A program made the position numbers and the translations under genes. The notes under the pieces were generated by a model. That model made no database searches. It was given only the letters and a program-made list of their open reading frames with translations, and was not told the DNA's origin. A stretch of DNA of 64,000 nucleotides. Source: Xenorhabdus budapestensis (GTDB taxonomy: Bacteria > Pseudomonadota > Gammaproteobacteria > Enterobacterales > Enterobacteriaceae). How positions within the stretch are numbered: the stretch's first letter is position 1; each line of letters starts with the position of its first letter. Positions 17,423 through 28,874 of this stretch are shown piece after piece. The stretch covers positions 1 through 64,000 of the forward strand of contig NZ_NIBS01000014.1 of the NCBI RefSeq assembly GCF_002632465.1. The letters are read 5' to 3'.

Positions 17423-17467
17423 ACAACAGGTTGACATTGACAAGAAAAAAGTAACGGAGAGAAACTA

Positions 17468-18733
17468 ATGTCAATTGGACTTAAAGATAGCGATATTATT
17501 TGGCGCAATGCTAGACTTGCCACAATGAACCCTACAATCAACAACATAGATGGAAAACACAATTACGGCATGCTGGAACGACATGATTTGATCATCCGGG
17601 ATGAAAAAATTCTGGCGATTTTACTAACAGAAAGTGTGCCAGCTAATTGTTGTAAGGTGATTGATGCGGAGCAGCGATTAATCACCCCCGGCCTGATAGA
17701 TTGTCATACTCACTTGGTTTTTGGTGGCAATCGGGCATCGGAATGGGAACAGCGTTTGAATGGCGTTTCTTATGAAAAAATCAGTGCTAAAGGCGGTGGA
17801 ATTAATGCTACAGTCAATGCAACCAGGCAAAGTTCAGCCCAACAATTGGAAATTGCCGCTCAAAAGCGACTTAATGCTTTGATATCTGAAGGTGTAACGA
17901 CAATTGAGATGAAATCGGGTTATGGATTGGATCTAAAAAATGAAGAAAAACAACTGCAAGTTATGCAAACACTAAAGCAAAAGAACTCCGTTGAAATCAG
18001 CCCGACTTTACTCTCAGCTCATGCAGTTCCTTCTGAATATAAACATAATCCTGATGCTTATGTCGATTTAGTTTGCAATACCATTCTTCCTGCCCTTTGG
18101 CAAAAGCAGTTATTTGAATCTGTTGATGTTTTTTGTGAAACCGTTGGATTTAGTCTCCAGCAAACTAAACGGGTCTTTGACGCAGCCAAAAAACTCAATA
18201 TTCCCATCAAGGGCCATGTGGAGCAGCTTTCTAATTTAGGCGGATCTGAATTGGTGGCGGATTATCAAGGATTATCCGTTGATCATATTGAATATCTGGA
18301 TGAAAAAGGAGTTGAAGCGATCAGTCGCAGTGGGACTGTCGCCGTGTTATTGCCGGGAGCATTTTATTTCCTGAGAGAGACTAAACGTCCTCCTATTGCC
18401 TTATTGCGTCAATATCGTGTACCGATGGCTATTTCGACGGATTTTAATCCGGGAACCAGCCCTTTTACATCTTTGCGTATGATGATGAATATGGCCTGTG
18501 TCCAGTTTGGTTTAACACCAGAAGAGGCATGGCAGGGAGTGACTATCCATGCGGCACGTGCATTAGGGCGGGCAGATAGCCACGGCCAGTTATCAGCAGG
18601 TTATGTAGCTGATTTTATTGTCTGGGATGCCCGGGACCCCGTTGATATATTATACGAACTTGGACATAACCCATTGGTTTACCGTGTTTATCGCGGAGCA
18701 ATCACACATAGCTCTATACATCGTAATTCATAA
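17468..18733 (+). CDS. hutI: HutI imidazolonepropionase
   Basis: HutI is a metal-dependent amidohydrolase that opens 4-imidazolone-5-propanoate to N-formimidoyl-L-glutamate, the third step of histidine breakdown. The metal site starts with [60 protein letters not shown] and [10 protein letters not shown] are the expected ligand and substrate segments in order. It has 421 residues. ATG 17468 has CGGAGAGAA upstream. It leads the hutI-hutG-hutC unit and is controlled by the HutC palindrome just upstream. Confidence 0.95.
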   Translation: MSIGLKDSDIIWRNARLATMNPTINNIDGKHNYGMLERHDLIIRDEKILAILLTESVPANCCKVIDAEQRLITPGLIDCHTHLVFGGNRASEWEQRLNGVSYEKISAKGGGINATVNATRQSSAQQLEIAAQKRLNALISEGVTTIEMKSGYGLDLKNEEKQLQVMQTLKQKNSVEISPTLLSAHAVPSEYKHNPDAYVDLVCNTILPALWQKQLFESVDVFCETVGFSLQQTKRVFDAAKKLNIPIKGHVEQLSNLGGSELVADYQGLSVDHIEYLDEKGVEAISRSGTVAVLLPGAFYFLRETKRPPIALLRQYRVPMAISTDFNPGTSPFTSLRMMMNMACVQFGLTPEEAWQGVTIHAARALGRADSHGQLSAGYVADFIVWDARDPVDILYELGHNPLVYRVYRGAITHSSIHRNS

Positions 18734-18793
18734 GTAGTATCGCTTGGAAAACAACACATTATTTAGAGAACAATAAATAGTGAGGGGTATAAC

Positions 18794-19753
18794 ATGAAAT
18801 TATGGCATCCGACATCAAAAAACATTTGGCAAGGACGGAATGATCTTGCAGAAGCAAACAATGCATTACGAGTATTCCAGACGATAAAACAGCCCACCAG
18901 TTTCTCTCCAGAACAATTTCCGAACCATATTGCATTGTTGGGATTTGAATGTGATGAAGGAGTAAAACTTAACCAAGGGCGACCGGGAGCTAAATTAGGG
19001 CCTGAATATCTGCGCCAGTCATTGGCAAATATGGCGAGTCATGATGGGCATGAATGGCTGGTGGATTTGGGTAATATCCGGGCTAATAGTGGACAATTAA
19101 GTGAGGCCCAGAATGCCCTGAGTGATGTTGTCTATGAGTGTCAGAATCAGAAAATGCGGACGTTAATTTTTGGAGGCGGACATGAAACGGCATTTGCTCA
19201 TGGCATGGGCATTTATCGTGCGTTTCCAACTCAACGGGTAGGGATTATTAACTTTGATGCGCATCTGGATCTGCGGAATGCGCCACAACCCACATCGGGA
19301 ACCCCATTTCGTCAGCTTGCTGATTATTGTCATCAGCAACAACGTCCATTCAATTACACTTGTGTAGGTGCCAGTCTGGCCTCGAATACGCAGGCTTTAT
19401 TAGACGAAGCTAATCACCTTGATGTCACAATTATTTGGGATACTCAATGTATTGACTCTATGTTGGATAAAGTACAGAAACAGATACAAGATATCATTAA
19501 TCAGGTTGAAATCATTTACATGACTATTGATTTGGATGTGTTGCCAATCTGGCAAATGCCATCAGTATCGGCTCCGGCTGCGTTGGGCGTTCCGCTAGAA
19601 CGCTTATTATCATTGATTCAATCCATTTGTCAGAGTAAAAAATTACAGGCTATTGATTTAGTTGAACTTAATCCGCTGTATGATATTCAGGGTATGGGCG
19701 GTAAAGCAGCGGCTCGTCTTGCATGGCAATTAGTGCATTGGTGGAATGGATAA
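18794..19753 (+). CDS. hutG: HutG formimidoylglutamase
   Basis: HutG is a binuclear Mn hydrolase of the arginase/agmatinase family that cuts N-formimidoyl-glutamate into glutamate and formamide, the last step of the pathway. All metal motifs are present: FGGGHETAFAHG, INFDAHLDLRNAP and MTIDLDVLPIWQMPSVSAPA. It has 319 residues. It follows hutI by 60 bases on the same strand. The next gene's longest frame overlaps its end, but the likely hutC start lies just beyond it. Confidence 0.94.
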   Translation: MKLWHPTSKNIWQGRNDLAEANNALRVFQTIKQPTSFSPEQFPNHIALLGFECDEGVKLNQGRPGAKLGPEYLRQSLANMASHDGHEWLVDLGNIRANSGQLSEAQNALSDVVYECQNQKMRTLIFGGGHETAFAHGMGIYRAFPTQRVGIINFDAHLDLRNAPQPTSGTPFRQLADYCHQQQRPFNYTCVGASLASNTQALLDEANHLDVTIIWDTQCIDSMLDKVQKQIQDIINQVEIIYMTIDLDVLPIWQMPSVSAPAALGVPLERLLSLIQSICQSKKLQAIDLVELNPLYDIQGMGGKAAARLAWQLVHWWNG

Positions 19754-19788
19754 TTCGTGAAATAAATAGGAGTAAGAAGGAATTTATT

Positions 19789-20520
19789 GTGACCATTGAT
19801 TTATCAGATAAAGCGGCTAAGCCTGTGCCTCTGTATGCAAAAGTTAAACAAGCAATTGTTGAAAAAATCTATACAGGGGAGTGGAAGCCGCATGATAGGG
19901 TTCCTTCAGAATCTGAACTAGTTAAGCAATTTAACTGTAGTCGCATGACAGCAAACAGGGCATTGCGGGAGCTGACAGCAGAAGGATTTCTGTTCCGTCT
20001 GCAGGGGGTAGGTTCATTTGTTGCAGAGCCTAAAGGACAATCTGCCCTGTTTGAAATACACAGTATTGCTGATGAGATTGAGGCTCGCTCCCATCGGCAT
20101 AGTTGCAAAGTACTGAAGCTTGCAGAAGTGACGGCTAATATGACTCAGGCCGCAGAGTTGGCAATCGAGATTGGCACATTTATTTATCATTCAATTATTG
20201 TTCATTATGAAAACGACATTCCTGTACAAATTGAAGATCGTTATGTCAATGCGTTGGCGGTGCCAGAATATCTGCGGCAGGATTTCAGTCAGCAAACTGC
20301 TCATGATTATTTATCGATAGTGGCTCCTCTTACGGAAGGAGAGCACATTGTAGAAGCGGTTGCAGGTGATGCCCGTTCTTGCCGTTTGCTGCAAATAGAA
20401 GAAAATACTCCTTGCTTGTTGATAAGCCGACGAACCTGGTCGAAAGAGCATATTGTTTCCAGTGCTAAATTATTATTTCCCGGCAACCGTTATAAATTGA
20501 AAGGGCGTTTTAGTTCATGA
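19789..20520 (+). CDS. hutC: HutC histidine-utilisation repressor
   Basis: HutC is a GntR/HutC-family regulator that holds hut promoters off until urocanate binds. The N-terminal winged helix runs PVPLYAKVKQAIVEKIYTGE, VPSESELVKQFNCSRMTANR and GFLFRLQGVGSFVAEP. The C-terminal UTRA effector domain covers about residues 85-235 (YHSIIVHYENDIPVQIEDRY). I chose GTG 19789 because AAGAAGGA lies seven bases upstream and the protein then begins at the usual point; an ATG at 19723 inside hutG is less likely. It would recognise the TGTATATACA sites before hutI and hutU, and so regulates itself. Confidence 0.9.
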   Translation: MTIDLSDKAAKPVPLYAKVKQAIVEKIYTGEWKPHDRVPSESELVKQFNCSRMTANRALRELTAEGFLFRLQGVGSFVAEPKGQSALFEIHSIADEIEARSHRHSCKVLKLAEVTANMTQAAELAIEIGTFIYHSIIVHYENDIPVQIEDRYVNALAVPEYLRQDFSQQTAHDYLSIVAPLTEGEHIVEAVAGDARSCRLLQIEENTPCLLISRRTWSKEHIVSSAKLLFPGNRYKLKGRFSS

Positions 20521-20613
20521 TTCGGAGCTTATGATTTGGTTGAGACATCTCCTCTTTGCTTTACGCATAGAGGAGAGAGGAAAGAGTATATTGTGATAAC
20601 AATGTAAATAATA

Positions 20614-20629
20614 TGTGATATAAAACACA
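20614..20629. promoter_or_regulatory. Possible CRP site upstream of hutU
   Basis: TGTGATATAAAACACA matches the CRP half-sites TGTGA and TCACA in nine of ten positions, about 120 bases before the hutU promoter -35. Hut operons of enteric bacteria are CRP-dependent, so the reading is plausible. Confidence 0.45.
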
Positions 20630-20747
20630 AAACCAGCAAAAATACGCTTCTGCCAGCCTGAAAATAAATCATTATCATCTTATTGATCTTCCTAACAAAA
20701 GAAAACACACAAAATTATTGACTTTATCTTCGTCACATTTTTGCCTA

Positions 20748-20776
20748 TTGAATATACATGTATATACAACTATACA
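20748..20776 (+). promoter_or_regulatory. hutU promoter with HutC operator in the spacer
   Basis: TTGAAT (20748-20753) and TATACA (20771-20776) are 17 bases apart. TGTATATACA (20759-20768) lies between them, so bound HutC would block RNA polymerase directly. Confidence 0.7.
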
Positions 20777-20814
20777 ATTAATAAATTTTCATAAAGGCGA
20801 AAAAGGAAAAAACC

Positions 20815-22539
20815 GTGACAACGCAAAATAATAAATTCAGTAACGCGGTCATTCGTGCTCCCAGAGGAAAGCAACTCACAGCAAAAAGTTGGTTGACGGA
20901 AGCACCGCTCCGTATGTTGATGAATAATCTTGACCCTGACGTAGCAGAAAATCCGCATGAACTGGTCGTTTATGGTGGAATTGGTCGTGCAGCCAGAAAT
21001 TGGCAAAGTTATGAAAAAATCGTTGAAACTCTGAAAGATCTGGAGAATAACGAAACATTACTGGTGCAATCAGGTAAGCCTGTCGGAGTTTTCAAAACCC
21101 ATGAGAATGCGCCTCGTGTATTGATTGCAAACTCAAATTTGGTTCCACATTGGGCAACGTGGGAACACTTTAATGAACTGGATGCCAAAGGGTTAGCAAT
21201 GTATGGTCAGATGACTGCCGGTAGTTGGATATACATCGGTAGTCAAGGAATTGTACAAGGCACTTATGAGACATTTTTTGAAGCGGGACGCCAGCATTAT
21301 AACGGTGATCTGACAGGTCGTTGGGTATTGACTGCCGGTTTAGGTGGCATGGGTGGTGCACAACCTCTGGCAGCAACATTGGCGGGGGCTTCATCACTCA
21401 ATATTGAATGTCAGCAAAGCCGTATTGATTTTCGTCTGCGTACTAGGTATGTAGATGAACAAGCAACTGATCTGGATGATGCACTGGCACGTATTAAGCG
21501 TTACACCGAGGAAGGTAAGGCGGTATCGGTAGCACTGTGCGGTAATGCAGCAGAAATTTTGCCGGAGTTAGTTCGCCGTGGTGTTCGTCCTGATATGGTA
21601 ACAGACCAAACCAGTGCCCATGATCCATTACATGGTTATCTGCCAGTGGGTTGGACATGGGAAGAGTATTGCCGCCGTGCTGAAACAGAGTCAGAAGTGG
21701 TGATTCAGGCTGCGAAAGCCTCAATGGCAGTACATGTTGAAGCGATGCTGACTTTCCAGAAACAGGGTATTCCTACTTTTGATTACGGTAATAATATCCG
21801 TCAAATGGCAAAAGAAATGGGTGTTGAACATGCTTTTGATTTCCCGGGTTTTGTGCCTGCCTATATTCGCCCACTCTTTTGCCGCGGGATTGGGCCTTTC
21901 CGTTGGGCTGCTCTTTCCGGTGATCCTGAAGATATTTACAAAACCGATGCCAAAGTAAAAGAGCTGTTGCCAGATGACACCCACTTGCATCGTTGGCTGG
22001 ATATGGCACGGGAACGTATCAGCTTCCAGGGCTTGCCTGCACGTATTTGTTGGGTTGGTCTGGGAGATCGGGCTAAATTGGGTTTGGCATTTAATGAAAT
22101 GGTACGTAGTGGCGAACTTTCAGCGCCAATCGTGATTGGGCGTGATCATCTGGATTCAGGTTCAGTGGCAAGCCCCAACCGTGAAACGGAATCAATGAAA
22201 GATGGGTCTGATGCGGTTTCCGACTGGCCATTACTCAATGCGCTATTAAATACAGCCAGTGGTGCAACATGGGTATCTTTGCACCATGGTGGTGGTGTGG
22301 GCATGGGATTTTCTCAACACTCAGGCATGGTCATTGTTTGTGATGGTTCGGATGAAGCAGCAGAACGTATTGCCCGGGTACTGCACAACGATCCGGCGAC
22401 GGGTGTTATGCGTCATGCTGATGCGGGTTATGAACTGGCGGTTCAATGTGCAAAAGAGCAGGGATTGAACTTACCCATGCTGAATACGCGAGCAGTAGAA
22501 AACTCATCAGTAAATACAAAAGCGGCAGAAACGAAATAA
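20815..22539 (+). CDS. hutU: HutU urocanate hydratase
   Basis: HutU is an NAD-dependent urocanase that hydrates urocanate to imidazolonepropionate, the second step of histidine catabolism. The start is GTG 20815; the protein begins [52 protein letters not shown] (NAD loop), [40 protein letters not shown] and [17 protein letters not shown] (active Cys/His region) are hallmarks. At 574 residues it is slightly longer than usual at the C-terminus. Transcription is from its own HutC-controlled promoter, continuing into hutH. Confidence 0.96.
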   Translation: MTTQNNKFSNAVIRAPRGKQLTAKSWLTEAPLRMLMNNLDPDVAENPHELVVYGGIGRAARNWQSYEKIVETLKDLENNETLLVQSGKPVGVFKTHENAPRVLIANSNLVPHWATWEHFNELDAKGLAMYGQMTAGSWIYIGSQGIVQGTYETFFEAGRQHYNGDLTGRWVLTAGLGGMGGAQPLAATLAGASSLNIECQQSRIDFRLRTRYVDEQATDLDDALARIKRYTEEGKAVSVALCGNAAEILPELVRRGVRPDMVTDQTSAHDPLHGYLPVGWTWEEYCRRAETESEVVIQAAKASMAVHVEAMLTFQKQGIPTFDYGNNIRQMAKEMGVEHAFDFPGFVPAYIRPLFCRGIGPFRWAALSGDPEDIYKTDAKVKELLPDDTHLHRWLDMARERISFQGLPARICWVGLGDRAKLGLAFNEMVRSGELSAPIVIGRDHLDSGSVASPNRETESMKDGSDAVSDWPLLNALLNTASGATWVSLHHGGGVGMGFSQHSGMVIVCDGSDEAAERIARVLHNDPATGVMRHADAGYELAVQCAKEQGLNLPMLNTRAVENSSVNTKAAETK

Positions 22540-22553
22540 GGAACGTTATTAAT

Positions 22554-24113
22554 ATGAAAAACATCATTATTCATCCGGGAAAAATGACGCTTGAAGAGTT
22601 ACGCCATGTTTATCAGCATTCCGTACAAATAACTTTGGATGCACAATGCTTCCCGGCGATTGAGAGCAGTGTTGAATGTGTTAACCGCATTATCAGCGAA
22701 AACAGAACCGCTTACGGAATTAATACCGGTTTCGGCTTGCTGGCAAATACCCGAATTGCAGAGCGGGATTTAGAAGAGTTGCAACGCTCTATCGTAATGT
22801 CACATGCAGCAGGTGTTGGTGAGCCTTTATCGGATGAAATCGTCCGGTTGATTATGGTCTTGAAAATCAACAGTCTGGCTCGTGGTTATTCCGGTATTCG
22901 TTTGGAAGTTATTCAGGCATTGGTAACATTGGTAAATGCCGAAGTTTACCCTTGCATTCCAAGTAAAGGCTCGGTTGGGGCTTCTGGTGATTTGGCTCCA
23001 CTGGCGCATATGAGTCTGTTATTGTTGGGAGAGGGCAAAGCCCGTTATCGTGGTGGATGGTTGCCGGCAAAAGAAGCCTTGGCAAAAGCGGGACTGAAGC
23101 CAATTCGACTGGTGGCAAAAGAGGGGCTGGCACTACTTAACGGTACACAAACCTCAACTGCATTTGCTCTGAAAGGGCTTTTTGCGGCGGAAGAGTTACT
23201 TGCATCTGCCATTGTTTGTGGTGCCCTGTCTGTTGAAGCGGCATTGGGGTCCCGTAAACCATTTGATGCGCGTATTCATGAAGTGCGTGGGCAGCAAGGG
23301 CAAATTGATGTTGCAGCTTTATACCGTATCGTACTGGAAGAACAAAGTGACATTTCTGCCTTCCACGAAAACTGCCCGAAAGTGCAGGATCCTTATTCGT
23401 TACGCTGTCAGCCACAGGTAATGGGAGCTTGTCTGGCCCAAATTCGCCATGCTTCTGATGTCATTATGGTTGAGGCTAATGCAGTTTCTGATAACCCACT
23501 GGTCTTTACTGAACAGGATGAAGTGATTTCTGGTGGTAACTTCCATGCAGAACCTGTCGCAATGGCATCGGATAATCTGGCTATCGCACTGGCGGAAATC
23601 GGCGCGTTATCAGAACGCAGGATTGCTCTGCTGATGGATAGTAATATGTCTCAGTTGCCACCATTTCTGGTCAAAAACAGCGGAGTTAATTCCGGTTTCA
23701 TGATTGCTCAGGTAACCGCGGCTGCTTTGGCAAGTGAAAATAAAGCACTGGCACATCCTTCCAGTGTTGATAGCCTGCCGACCTCAGCGAATCAGGAAGA
23801 TCATGTGTCAATGGCACCGGCAGCAGGTCGCCGCTTGTGGGAAATGGCGGATAATGTCAGGGGAATTCTGGCGATTGAATGGTTGACGGCTTGTCAGGGG
23901 ATGGATTTTCGTGAAGGCCTAAAAAGTAGTCCGATTCTGGAAAAAGCCCGCCATATTCTGCGTGAGAAAGTAACATATTACGATAAAGATCGTTTTTTCT
24001 CACCAGACATTGAAACGGCTATTCAATTGTTAGCAGAGCAACAACTTTCTGCACTGTTGCCGGCTGGTACGATCCTGTCGAATAGCAATACCCTGAAAAA
24101 CTACATAAATTAA
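22554..24113 (+). CDS. hutH: HutH histidine ammonia-lyase
   Basis: HutH deaminates L-histidine to urocanate, the first and committing step. The Ala-Ser-Gly triad that cyclises to the MIO cofactor is in [28 protein letters not shown], the YDYSLR-equivalent [13 protein letters not shown] and DNPLVF are further conserved parts. I start it at ATG 22554 ([20 protein letters not shown]), 14 bases after the hutU stop; the longer frame lies inside hutU. It has 519 residues. A short GC hairpin follows and separates it partly from the permease gene. Confidence 0.96.
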   Translation: MKNIIIHPGKMTLEELRHVYQHSVQITLDAQCFPAIESSVECVNRIISENRTAYGINTGFGLLANTRIAERDLEELQRSIVMSHAAGVGEPLSDEIVRLIMVLKINSLARGYSGIRLEVIQALVTLVNAEVYPCIPSKGSVGASGDLAPLAHMSLLLLGEGKARYRGGWLPAKEALAKAGLKPIRLVAKEGLALLNGTQTSTAFALKGLFAAEELLASAIVCGALSVEAALGSRKPFDARIHEVRGQQGQIDVAALYRIVLEEQSDISAFHENCPKVQDPYSLRCQPQVMGACLAQIRHASDVIMVEANAVSDNPLVFTEQDEVISGGNFHAEPVAMASDNLAIALAEIGALSERRIALLMDSNMSQLPPFLVKNSGVNSGFMIAQVTAAALASENKALAHPSSVDSLPTSANQEDHVSMAPAAGRRLWEMADNVRGILAIEWLTACQGMDFREGLKSSPILEKARHILREKVTYYDKDRFFSPDIETAIQLLAEQQLSALLPAGTILSNSNTLKNYIN

Positions 24114-24122
24114 ATTATTCTT

Positions 24123-24140
24123 AGGCCGATTTTCCGGCCT
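24123..24140 (+). terminator. Weak hairpin after hutH
   Basis: AGGCCG and CGGCCT arms with a six-base loop, followed by TATCGTT. Without a T-run it may only attenuate readthrough into the permease gene. Confidence 0.45.
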
Positions 24141-24192
24141 TATCGTTGTATTTATCTTTCACATCTAATAATAAAAGAAATAAGGATAAATC

Positions 24193-25563
24193 ATGCAAAA
24201 CATCTCACAACTCAAGCGTGGGTTAAGTGTTCGTCATATTCGGTTTATGGCACTGGGGTCGGCAATTGGTACTGGGCTTTTTTATGGTTCTGCGGGAGCC
24301 ATTCAAGCTGCAGGGCCTGCGGTATTGTTGGCATACGCTATTGGTGGTGCGGCAGTTTTTATGGTTATGCGTGCATTAGGGGAAATGGCTGTCCATAACC
24401 CCGTGCCGGGTTCTTTCTCCCATTATGCCAATCATTATCTGGGGCCATTGGCGGGGTTTCTGACCGGGTGGACTTATGTATTTGAAATGTTGGTTGTTTG
24501 TCTGGCGGATGTCACCGCATTTGGCCTCTATATGAAACTTTGGTTTCCCCATGTTGATCAATGGATCTGGGTTCTCGGTATCGTCTTTTTCATCGGGGCG
24601 ATAAATCTGTGTAACGTCAAAGTGTTTGGTGAAATGGAGTTTTGGCTTTCCATCATTAAAGTCGCAGCGATTGTTGCCATGATTATCGGTGGTTTCGCGA
24701 TTATGATGTATGGATTTGGTCAGGAAGCGGGTCATGTTACCGGGTTGTCAAACCTGTGGGAACATGGTGGTTTCATGCCGAATGGTATTGCAGGAGTGAT
24801 TGCTTCATTTACAGTTGTGATGTTTGCATTCGGTGGTATTGAAGTTATCGGTATTACCGCCAGTGAAGCGAAAAATCCGGCACAATCCATTCCACGGGCA
24901 ATTAATGCGGTGCCGCTGCGTATTTTGCTATTTTATATTCTTACTTTGTTCGTGCTGATGTGTATTTATCCGTGGAATCAAGTTGGTCAGAATGGCAGCC
25001 CGTTTGTCCAGATCTTCTCCAGTCTGGGGATTAACTCCGCAGCCAATATCCTGAATATTGTTGTTATTACTGCTGCCATTTCAGCGATTAACAGTGATAT
25101 TTTTGGCGCGGGGAGAATGATGTATGGCATGGCGCAGGAAAAACAGGCTCCTGCTTCTTTCACCAAACTGACTCAACATGGAGTACCGTGGATCACAGTA
25201 TTGGCAATGTCAGTAATTTTGCTAATCGGTGTCGTTTTGAACTATCTGTTGCCTGAACAAATCTTTGTCATTATTGCTTCCATTGCAACATTTGCCACCG
25301 TGTGGGTATGGCTGATGATTTTGTTGTCACAATATATGATGCGCCGGAAAATGCCGGCGGAAGAGGCTAAACAGCTTAAATTTCCGGTTCCGTTGTGGCC
25401 AATAGCTCCAGCTCTGACAATTGCATTTATGGCATTTATCATCATGGTACTGGGTTATTTCCCCAATACGCGCGTTGCACTGTTTGTGGGGATCGTGTGG
25501 ATCGTGCTACTGACTGTCAGTTATTTCTTATGGGTAAAAAAATCGAGTGAAAAAACTGCCTGA
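24193..25563 (+). CDS. Amino-acid permease, probable histidine transporter (ProY/HutT-like)
   Basis: This 456-residue APC-superfamily permease has about 12 membrane segments. The start has the family signature [20 protein letters not shown] followed by [53 protein letters not shown] and [19 protein letters not shown] are typical of the ProY/AroP branch. It lies 79 bases after hutH on the same strand and shares its surroundings, so import of histidine is the best guess; proline or another substrate cannot be excluded from sequence. ATAAGGA precedes the ATG. A strong terminator follows. Confidence 0.88.
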   Translation: MQNISQLKRGLSVRHIRFMALGSAIGTGLFYGSAGAIQAAGPAVLLAYAIGGAAVFMVMRALGEMAVHNPVPGSFSHYANHYLGPLAGFLTGWTYVFEMLVVCLADVTAFGLYMKLWFPHVDQWIWVLGIVFFIGAINLCNVKVFGEMEFWLSIIKVAAIVAMIIGGFAIMMYGFGQEAGHVTGLSNLWEHGGFMPNGIAGVIASFTVVMFAFGGIEVIGITASEAKNPAQSIPRAINAVPLRILLFYILTLFVLMCIYPWNQVGQNGSPFVQIFSSLGINSAANILNIVVITAAISAINSDIFGAGRMMYGMAQEKQAPASFTKLTQHGVPWITVLAMSVILLIGVVLNYLLPEQIFVIIASIATFATVWVWLMILLSQYMMRRKMPAEEAKQLKFPVPLWPIAPALTIAFMAFIIMVLGYFPNTRVALFVGIVWIVLLTVSYFLWVKKSSEKTA

Positions 25564-25590
25564 TAAAGAAAATGGGTAACGCTAATAAAA

Positions 25591-25619
25591 AACCATCCTG
25601 TTGATGCAGGGTGGTTTTT
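25591..25619 (+). terminator. Terminator after the hut-linked permease
   Basis: AACCATCCTG and CAGGGTGGTT arms around TTGATG, then TTT, 28 bases after the stop. Confidence 0.85.
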
Positions 25620-25744
25620 GTGTTTTTGTTACTCTTACATGAGTCTCTGAGCTTAAAATAATTCGTACATTCAGATTGCTGATTTGTGGCATGGATCATG
25701 GCAAACTAACGCACTAATGACATTTTTGTGGTTTAGAGGTATTT

Positions 25745-26677
25745 GTGGATAAGATTTTTGTAGATGAAGCCGTCGCAGAGCTGCATACCATTCAGGATAT
25801 GCTGCGTTGGACAACCAGCCGTTTCAGTGCAGCCAGCATCTATTATGGTCATGGAACGGATAACCCGTGGGATGAGGCTTTGCAATTGGTTCTTCCAACA
25901 CTGTACCTGCCTCTGGATATTCCAGAAAATATGATGACAGCCCGCCTGACAACAACAGAGCGTCATCGTATTGTTGAACGTGTTCTGCGCCGTATCAACG
26001 AGCGTATTCCCGTTGCTTATTTGACTAACCGGGCGTGGTTCTGTGGGCATGAATTTTATGTTGATGAGCGGGTTTTGGTGCCACGTTCGCCAATTAGTGA
26101 GCTGATTAACAATCAGTTTGCCGGGTTGCTCCCACAGGAGCCTTCGACCATTCTTGATTTGTGCACAGGAAGTGGCTGTATTGCAATTGCTTGTGCTCAT
26201 GCCTTCCCTGAAGCGGAAGTTGATGCGGTTGATATTTCTGCTGATGCTTTGGCCGTTACTGAGCACAATATTGAAAATCATGGGCTTTTGCATCGTGTCA
26301 TACCGATTCAGTCAGATTTATTCCATGATATGCCTCCGATGAAATACGATCTGATTGTGACTAATCCGCCTTATGTGGATGAGGAAGACATGAACGATTT
26401 GCCGGATGAGTTCCACCGTGAGCCAGAGTTGGGGCTGGCAGCGGGAAGTGATGGATTGGATCTGGCCCGTTGCATTCTCGCCACAGCACTGGATTTCCTC
26501 ACAGAAGAAGGTGTGTTGATATGTGAAGTGGGTAACAGCATGGTTCATTTGATTGAACAATATCCTGATGTGCCATTCACATGGTTGGAGTTCGAACATG
26601 GTGGTGATGGTGTTTTTATGCTGACACGCAAACAATTGACCGAATATCACGAACATTTCCATCTATTTAAAGACTAA
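25745..26677 (+). CDS. prmB: PrmB ribosomal protein uL3 glutamine methyltransferase
   Basis: PrmB methylates the side chain of a Gln in ribosomal protein L3 using S-adenosylmethionine. The start is GTG 25745 ([20 protein letters not shown]), five bases after [25 protein letters not shown] is the SAM loop and [14 protein letters not shown] holds the N-P-P-Y motif that presents the amide. It has 310 residues, the same as E. coli. It precedes aroC as in E. coli; a 170-base gap with an A/T-rich promoter region separates them. Confidence 0.96.
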   Translation: MDKIFVDEAVAELHTIQDMLRWTTSRFSAASIYYGHGTDNPWDEALQLVLPTLYLPLDIPENMMTARLTTTERHRIVERVLRRINERIPVAYLTNRAWFCGHEFYVDERVLVPRSPISELINNQFAGLLPQEPSTILDLCTGSGCIAIACAHAFPEAEVDAVDISADALAVTEHNIENHGLLHRVIPIQSDLFHDMPPMKYDLIVTNPPYVDEEDMNDLPDEFHREPELGLAAGSDGLDLARCILATALDFLTEEGVLICEVGNSMVHLIEQYPDVPFTWLEFEHGGDGVFMLTRKQLTEYHEHFHLFKD

Positions 26678-26847
26678 TATTTTGTCATTGTGCTGATGGT
26701 TAAGGCGTTTTTTCATCAATTTTATTTAAATTAAATTGATGAAATCAATTAGGCTTTAACCATTGGTTAGGTTATTGTTAGTCAATATCAAATCTTTAAC
26801 ACACATCTTTAACACATAAACGCATAAGAGATAATGGCAGGATAGGA

Positions 26848-27933
26848 ATGGCAGGAAACAGTATTGGGCAGTTTTTCCGTATCACGACATTTGGTGAATC
26901 TCACGGGGTTGCATTGGGGTGTATTGTTGATGGTGTTCCGCCGGGCATTGCTATTACAGAAGACGATTTGCAAATCGATTTGGATAGACGTCGTCCGGGA
27001 ACCTCTCGCTACACTACACAGCGCCGTGAACCTGATCAGGTACGAATTCTTTCTGGCGTTTTTGAAGGTGTGACAACAGGAACCAGTATTGGCTTATTAA
27101 TTGAAAACACCGATCAGCGTTCACAAGATTACAGTGCGATTAAAGACGTTTTTCGCCCCGGTCATGCAGATTATACCTATGAGCAGAAATATGGATTGCG
27201 TGATTATCGTGGTGGTGGACGTTCATCTGCCCGTGAAACTGCGATGCGTGTTGCCGCTGGTGCGATTGCAAAAAAATACTTGTTTGAAAAGCATGGCATC
27301 CGTATTCGTGCTTGTCTGACCCAGATGGGAAATATTCATTGTGAATTGAAAGATTGGGATCTCGTTGAGCAGAACCCGTTTTTCTGCCCTGATGAAAGTA
27401 AACTAACCCAACTTGATGAGCTATTGCGTGCTCTGAAAAAAGAGGGGGACTCCATTGGCGCTAAGGTGACGGTAGTTGCTGAGAATGTACCAGCAGGATT
27501 GGGAGAGCCGGTTTTTGATCGTTTGGATGCAGATATCGCCCATGCTTTGATGAGCATTAATGCCGTGAAAGGGGTTGAAATTGGTGATGGTTTTGATGTT
27601 ATTAACTTACGTGGCAGTGAAAATCGGGATGAAATCACTTCACAAGGTTTTACCAGTAACCATGCTGGCGGCATTCTGGGGGGGATCAGTAGCAGCCAGC
27701 CAGTTATTGCTCACATCGCGCTGAAACCGACATCCAGCATTATGGTATCGGGTAAGACCATTAATCGTCAGGGCGAAGAGGTAGAAATGGTGACTCGCGG
27801 TCGACACGACCCTTGTGTTGGTATTCGGGCGGTTCCTATTGCAGAGGCCATGATGGCGATTGTACTGATGGATCATCTGCTGCGTCAGAGAGCGCAGTGT
27901 GCAGATGTAACATCTTCACTTCCGCGCTGGTAA
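26848..27933 (+). CDS. aroC: AroC chorismate synthase
   Basis: AroC makes chorismate from 5-enolpyruvylshikimate-3-phosphate with reduced FMN, the last common step to aromatic amino acids. The family signatures are [38 protein letters not shown] and [20 protein letters not shown]. It has 361 residues, the same as E. coli. The ATG follows AGGA by six bases. In E. coli mepA follows directly; here the next gene is yfcA. Confidence 0.97.
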   Translation: MAGNSIGQFFRITTFGESHGVALGCIVDGVPPGIAITEDDLQIDLDRRRPGTSRYTTQRREPDQVRILSGVFEGVTTGTSIGLLIENTDQRSQDYSAIKDVFRPGHADYTYEQKYGLRDYRGGGRSSARETAMRVAAGAIAKKYLFEKHGIRIRACLTQMGNIHCELKDWDLVEQNPFFCPDESKLTQLDELLRALKKEGDSIGAKVTVVAENVPAGLGEPVFDRLDADIAHALMSINAVKGVEIGDGFDVINLRGSENRDEITSQGFTSNHAGGILGGISSSQPVIAHIALKPTSSIMVSGKTINRQGEEVEMVTRGRHDPCVGIRAVPIAEAMMAIVLMDHLLRQRAQCADVTSSLPRW

Positions 27934-28037
27934 ATCGGTAACAGCTTTTCTTGGGTATATTTTCCGAGATTAAGCATCTAACGATGCCAAAAGATATCCT
28001 GATGAAACGGGTAATTAATTTTCTGGTGAAATAAATA

Positions 28038-28838
28038 ATGGAATGGCCATTACTGGGTCCGGAAGTTTATGGTTTTCTCTTTTTAGTTGCTCTGGTTGCG
28101 GGCTTTATCGACTCTATAGCAGGTGGTGGTGGATTACTGACTATTCCTGCTCTACTATCAGCAGGTGTTTCTCCGGTGCAGGCATTAGCGACAGGAAAAC
28201 TTCAGTCCGTAGGTGGCTCGTTATCTGCCAGCCTGTATTTTATCCGTCGTGGTATAGTGAACCTACGCCCTCAGCGATTTTCCATCGTTATGACAGTGTT
28301 AGGTGGCATGTCGGGGGCATTGCTGGTTCAGTTTGTATCACCAGATTTATTGCGTTACGCCCTGCCTATGTTAGTGATGATTATTGGCCTTTACTTTCTG
28401 CTTGTACCTAATATTGGTGCAGAAGATCGACAGCATCGTTTAGGGCCGATTGCCTTTGGTTGTTTTGCGGGAGGCGGGATAGGTTTTTATGATGGTGTAT
28501 TCGGGCCGGGAACCGGTTCTTTTCTGGCACTCTCTTACGTAACGCTCTGTGGTTACAATCTGGCGAAGGCAACAGCACATGCAAAAGTGTTAAACTGCGC
28601 AGCCAATCTCGGTGCATTAGGTTTCTTTATTCTTGGCGGGCAGGTTCTATGGCTGTTGGGTTTTGTCATGCTGGCTGGTCAGATGATTGGTGCTCGTTTA
28701 GGCGCTGGTTTGGTATTGAGCAGAGGGCAAAAGTTGATCCGTCCAATGCTGGTGACTATCTCTTTTCTAATGAGTATCAAACTCCTCCATGATCAACATG
28801 GCGACACCATCCGTTCCTGGCTGGCATTTTATTTTTGA
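28038..28838 (+). CDS. yfcA: YfcA TSUP-family membrane transporter
   Basis: This 266-residue protein of the TauE/SafE (TSUP) family has eight or nine predicted membrane segments, probably exporting or importing an organic sulfonate or other anion; the substrate is unknown. FIDSIAGGGGLLTIPALLSA near the start and GFYDGVFGPGTGSFLALSYV in the second half are the two duplicated family motifs. It is followed after 36 bases by epmC on the same strand. Only 104 bases separate it from aroC, so mepA has been lost or moved. Confidence 0.93.
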   Translation: MEWPLLGPEVYGFLFLVALVAGFIDSIAGGGGLLTIPALLSAGVSPVQALATGKLQSVGGSLSASLYFIRRGIVNLRPQRFSIVMTVLGGMSGALLVQFVSPDLLRYALPMLVMIIGLYFLLVPNIGAEDRQHRLGPIAFGCFAGGGIGFYDGVFGPGTGSFLALSYVTLCGYNLAKATAHAKVLNCAANLGALGFFILGGQVLWLLGFVMLAGQMIGARLGAGLVLSRGQKLIRPMLVTISFLMSIKLLHDQHGDTIRSWLAFYF

Positions 28839-28874
28839 TTTTAGGATATTAATTTTAGGATATTGTATTAATAC

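Noticed and set aside
26864..27319. Frames overlapping aroC and similar frames antisense to hut, fad, accD and synthase genes
   Set aside because: They are shadows of well-identified genes in other frames, with no ribosome sites or family likeness.
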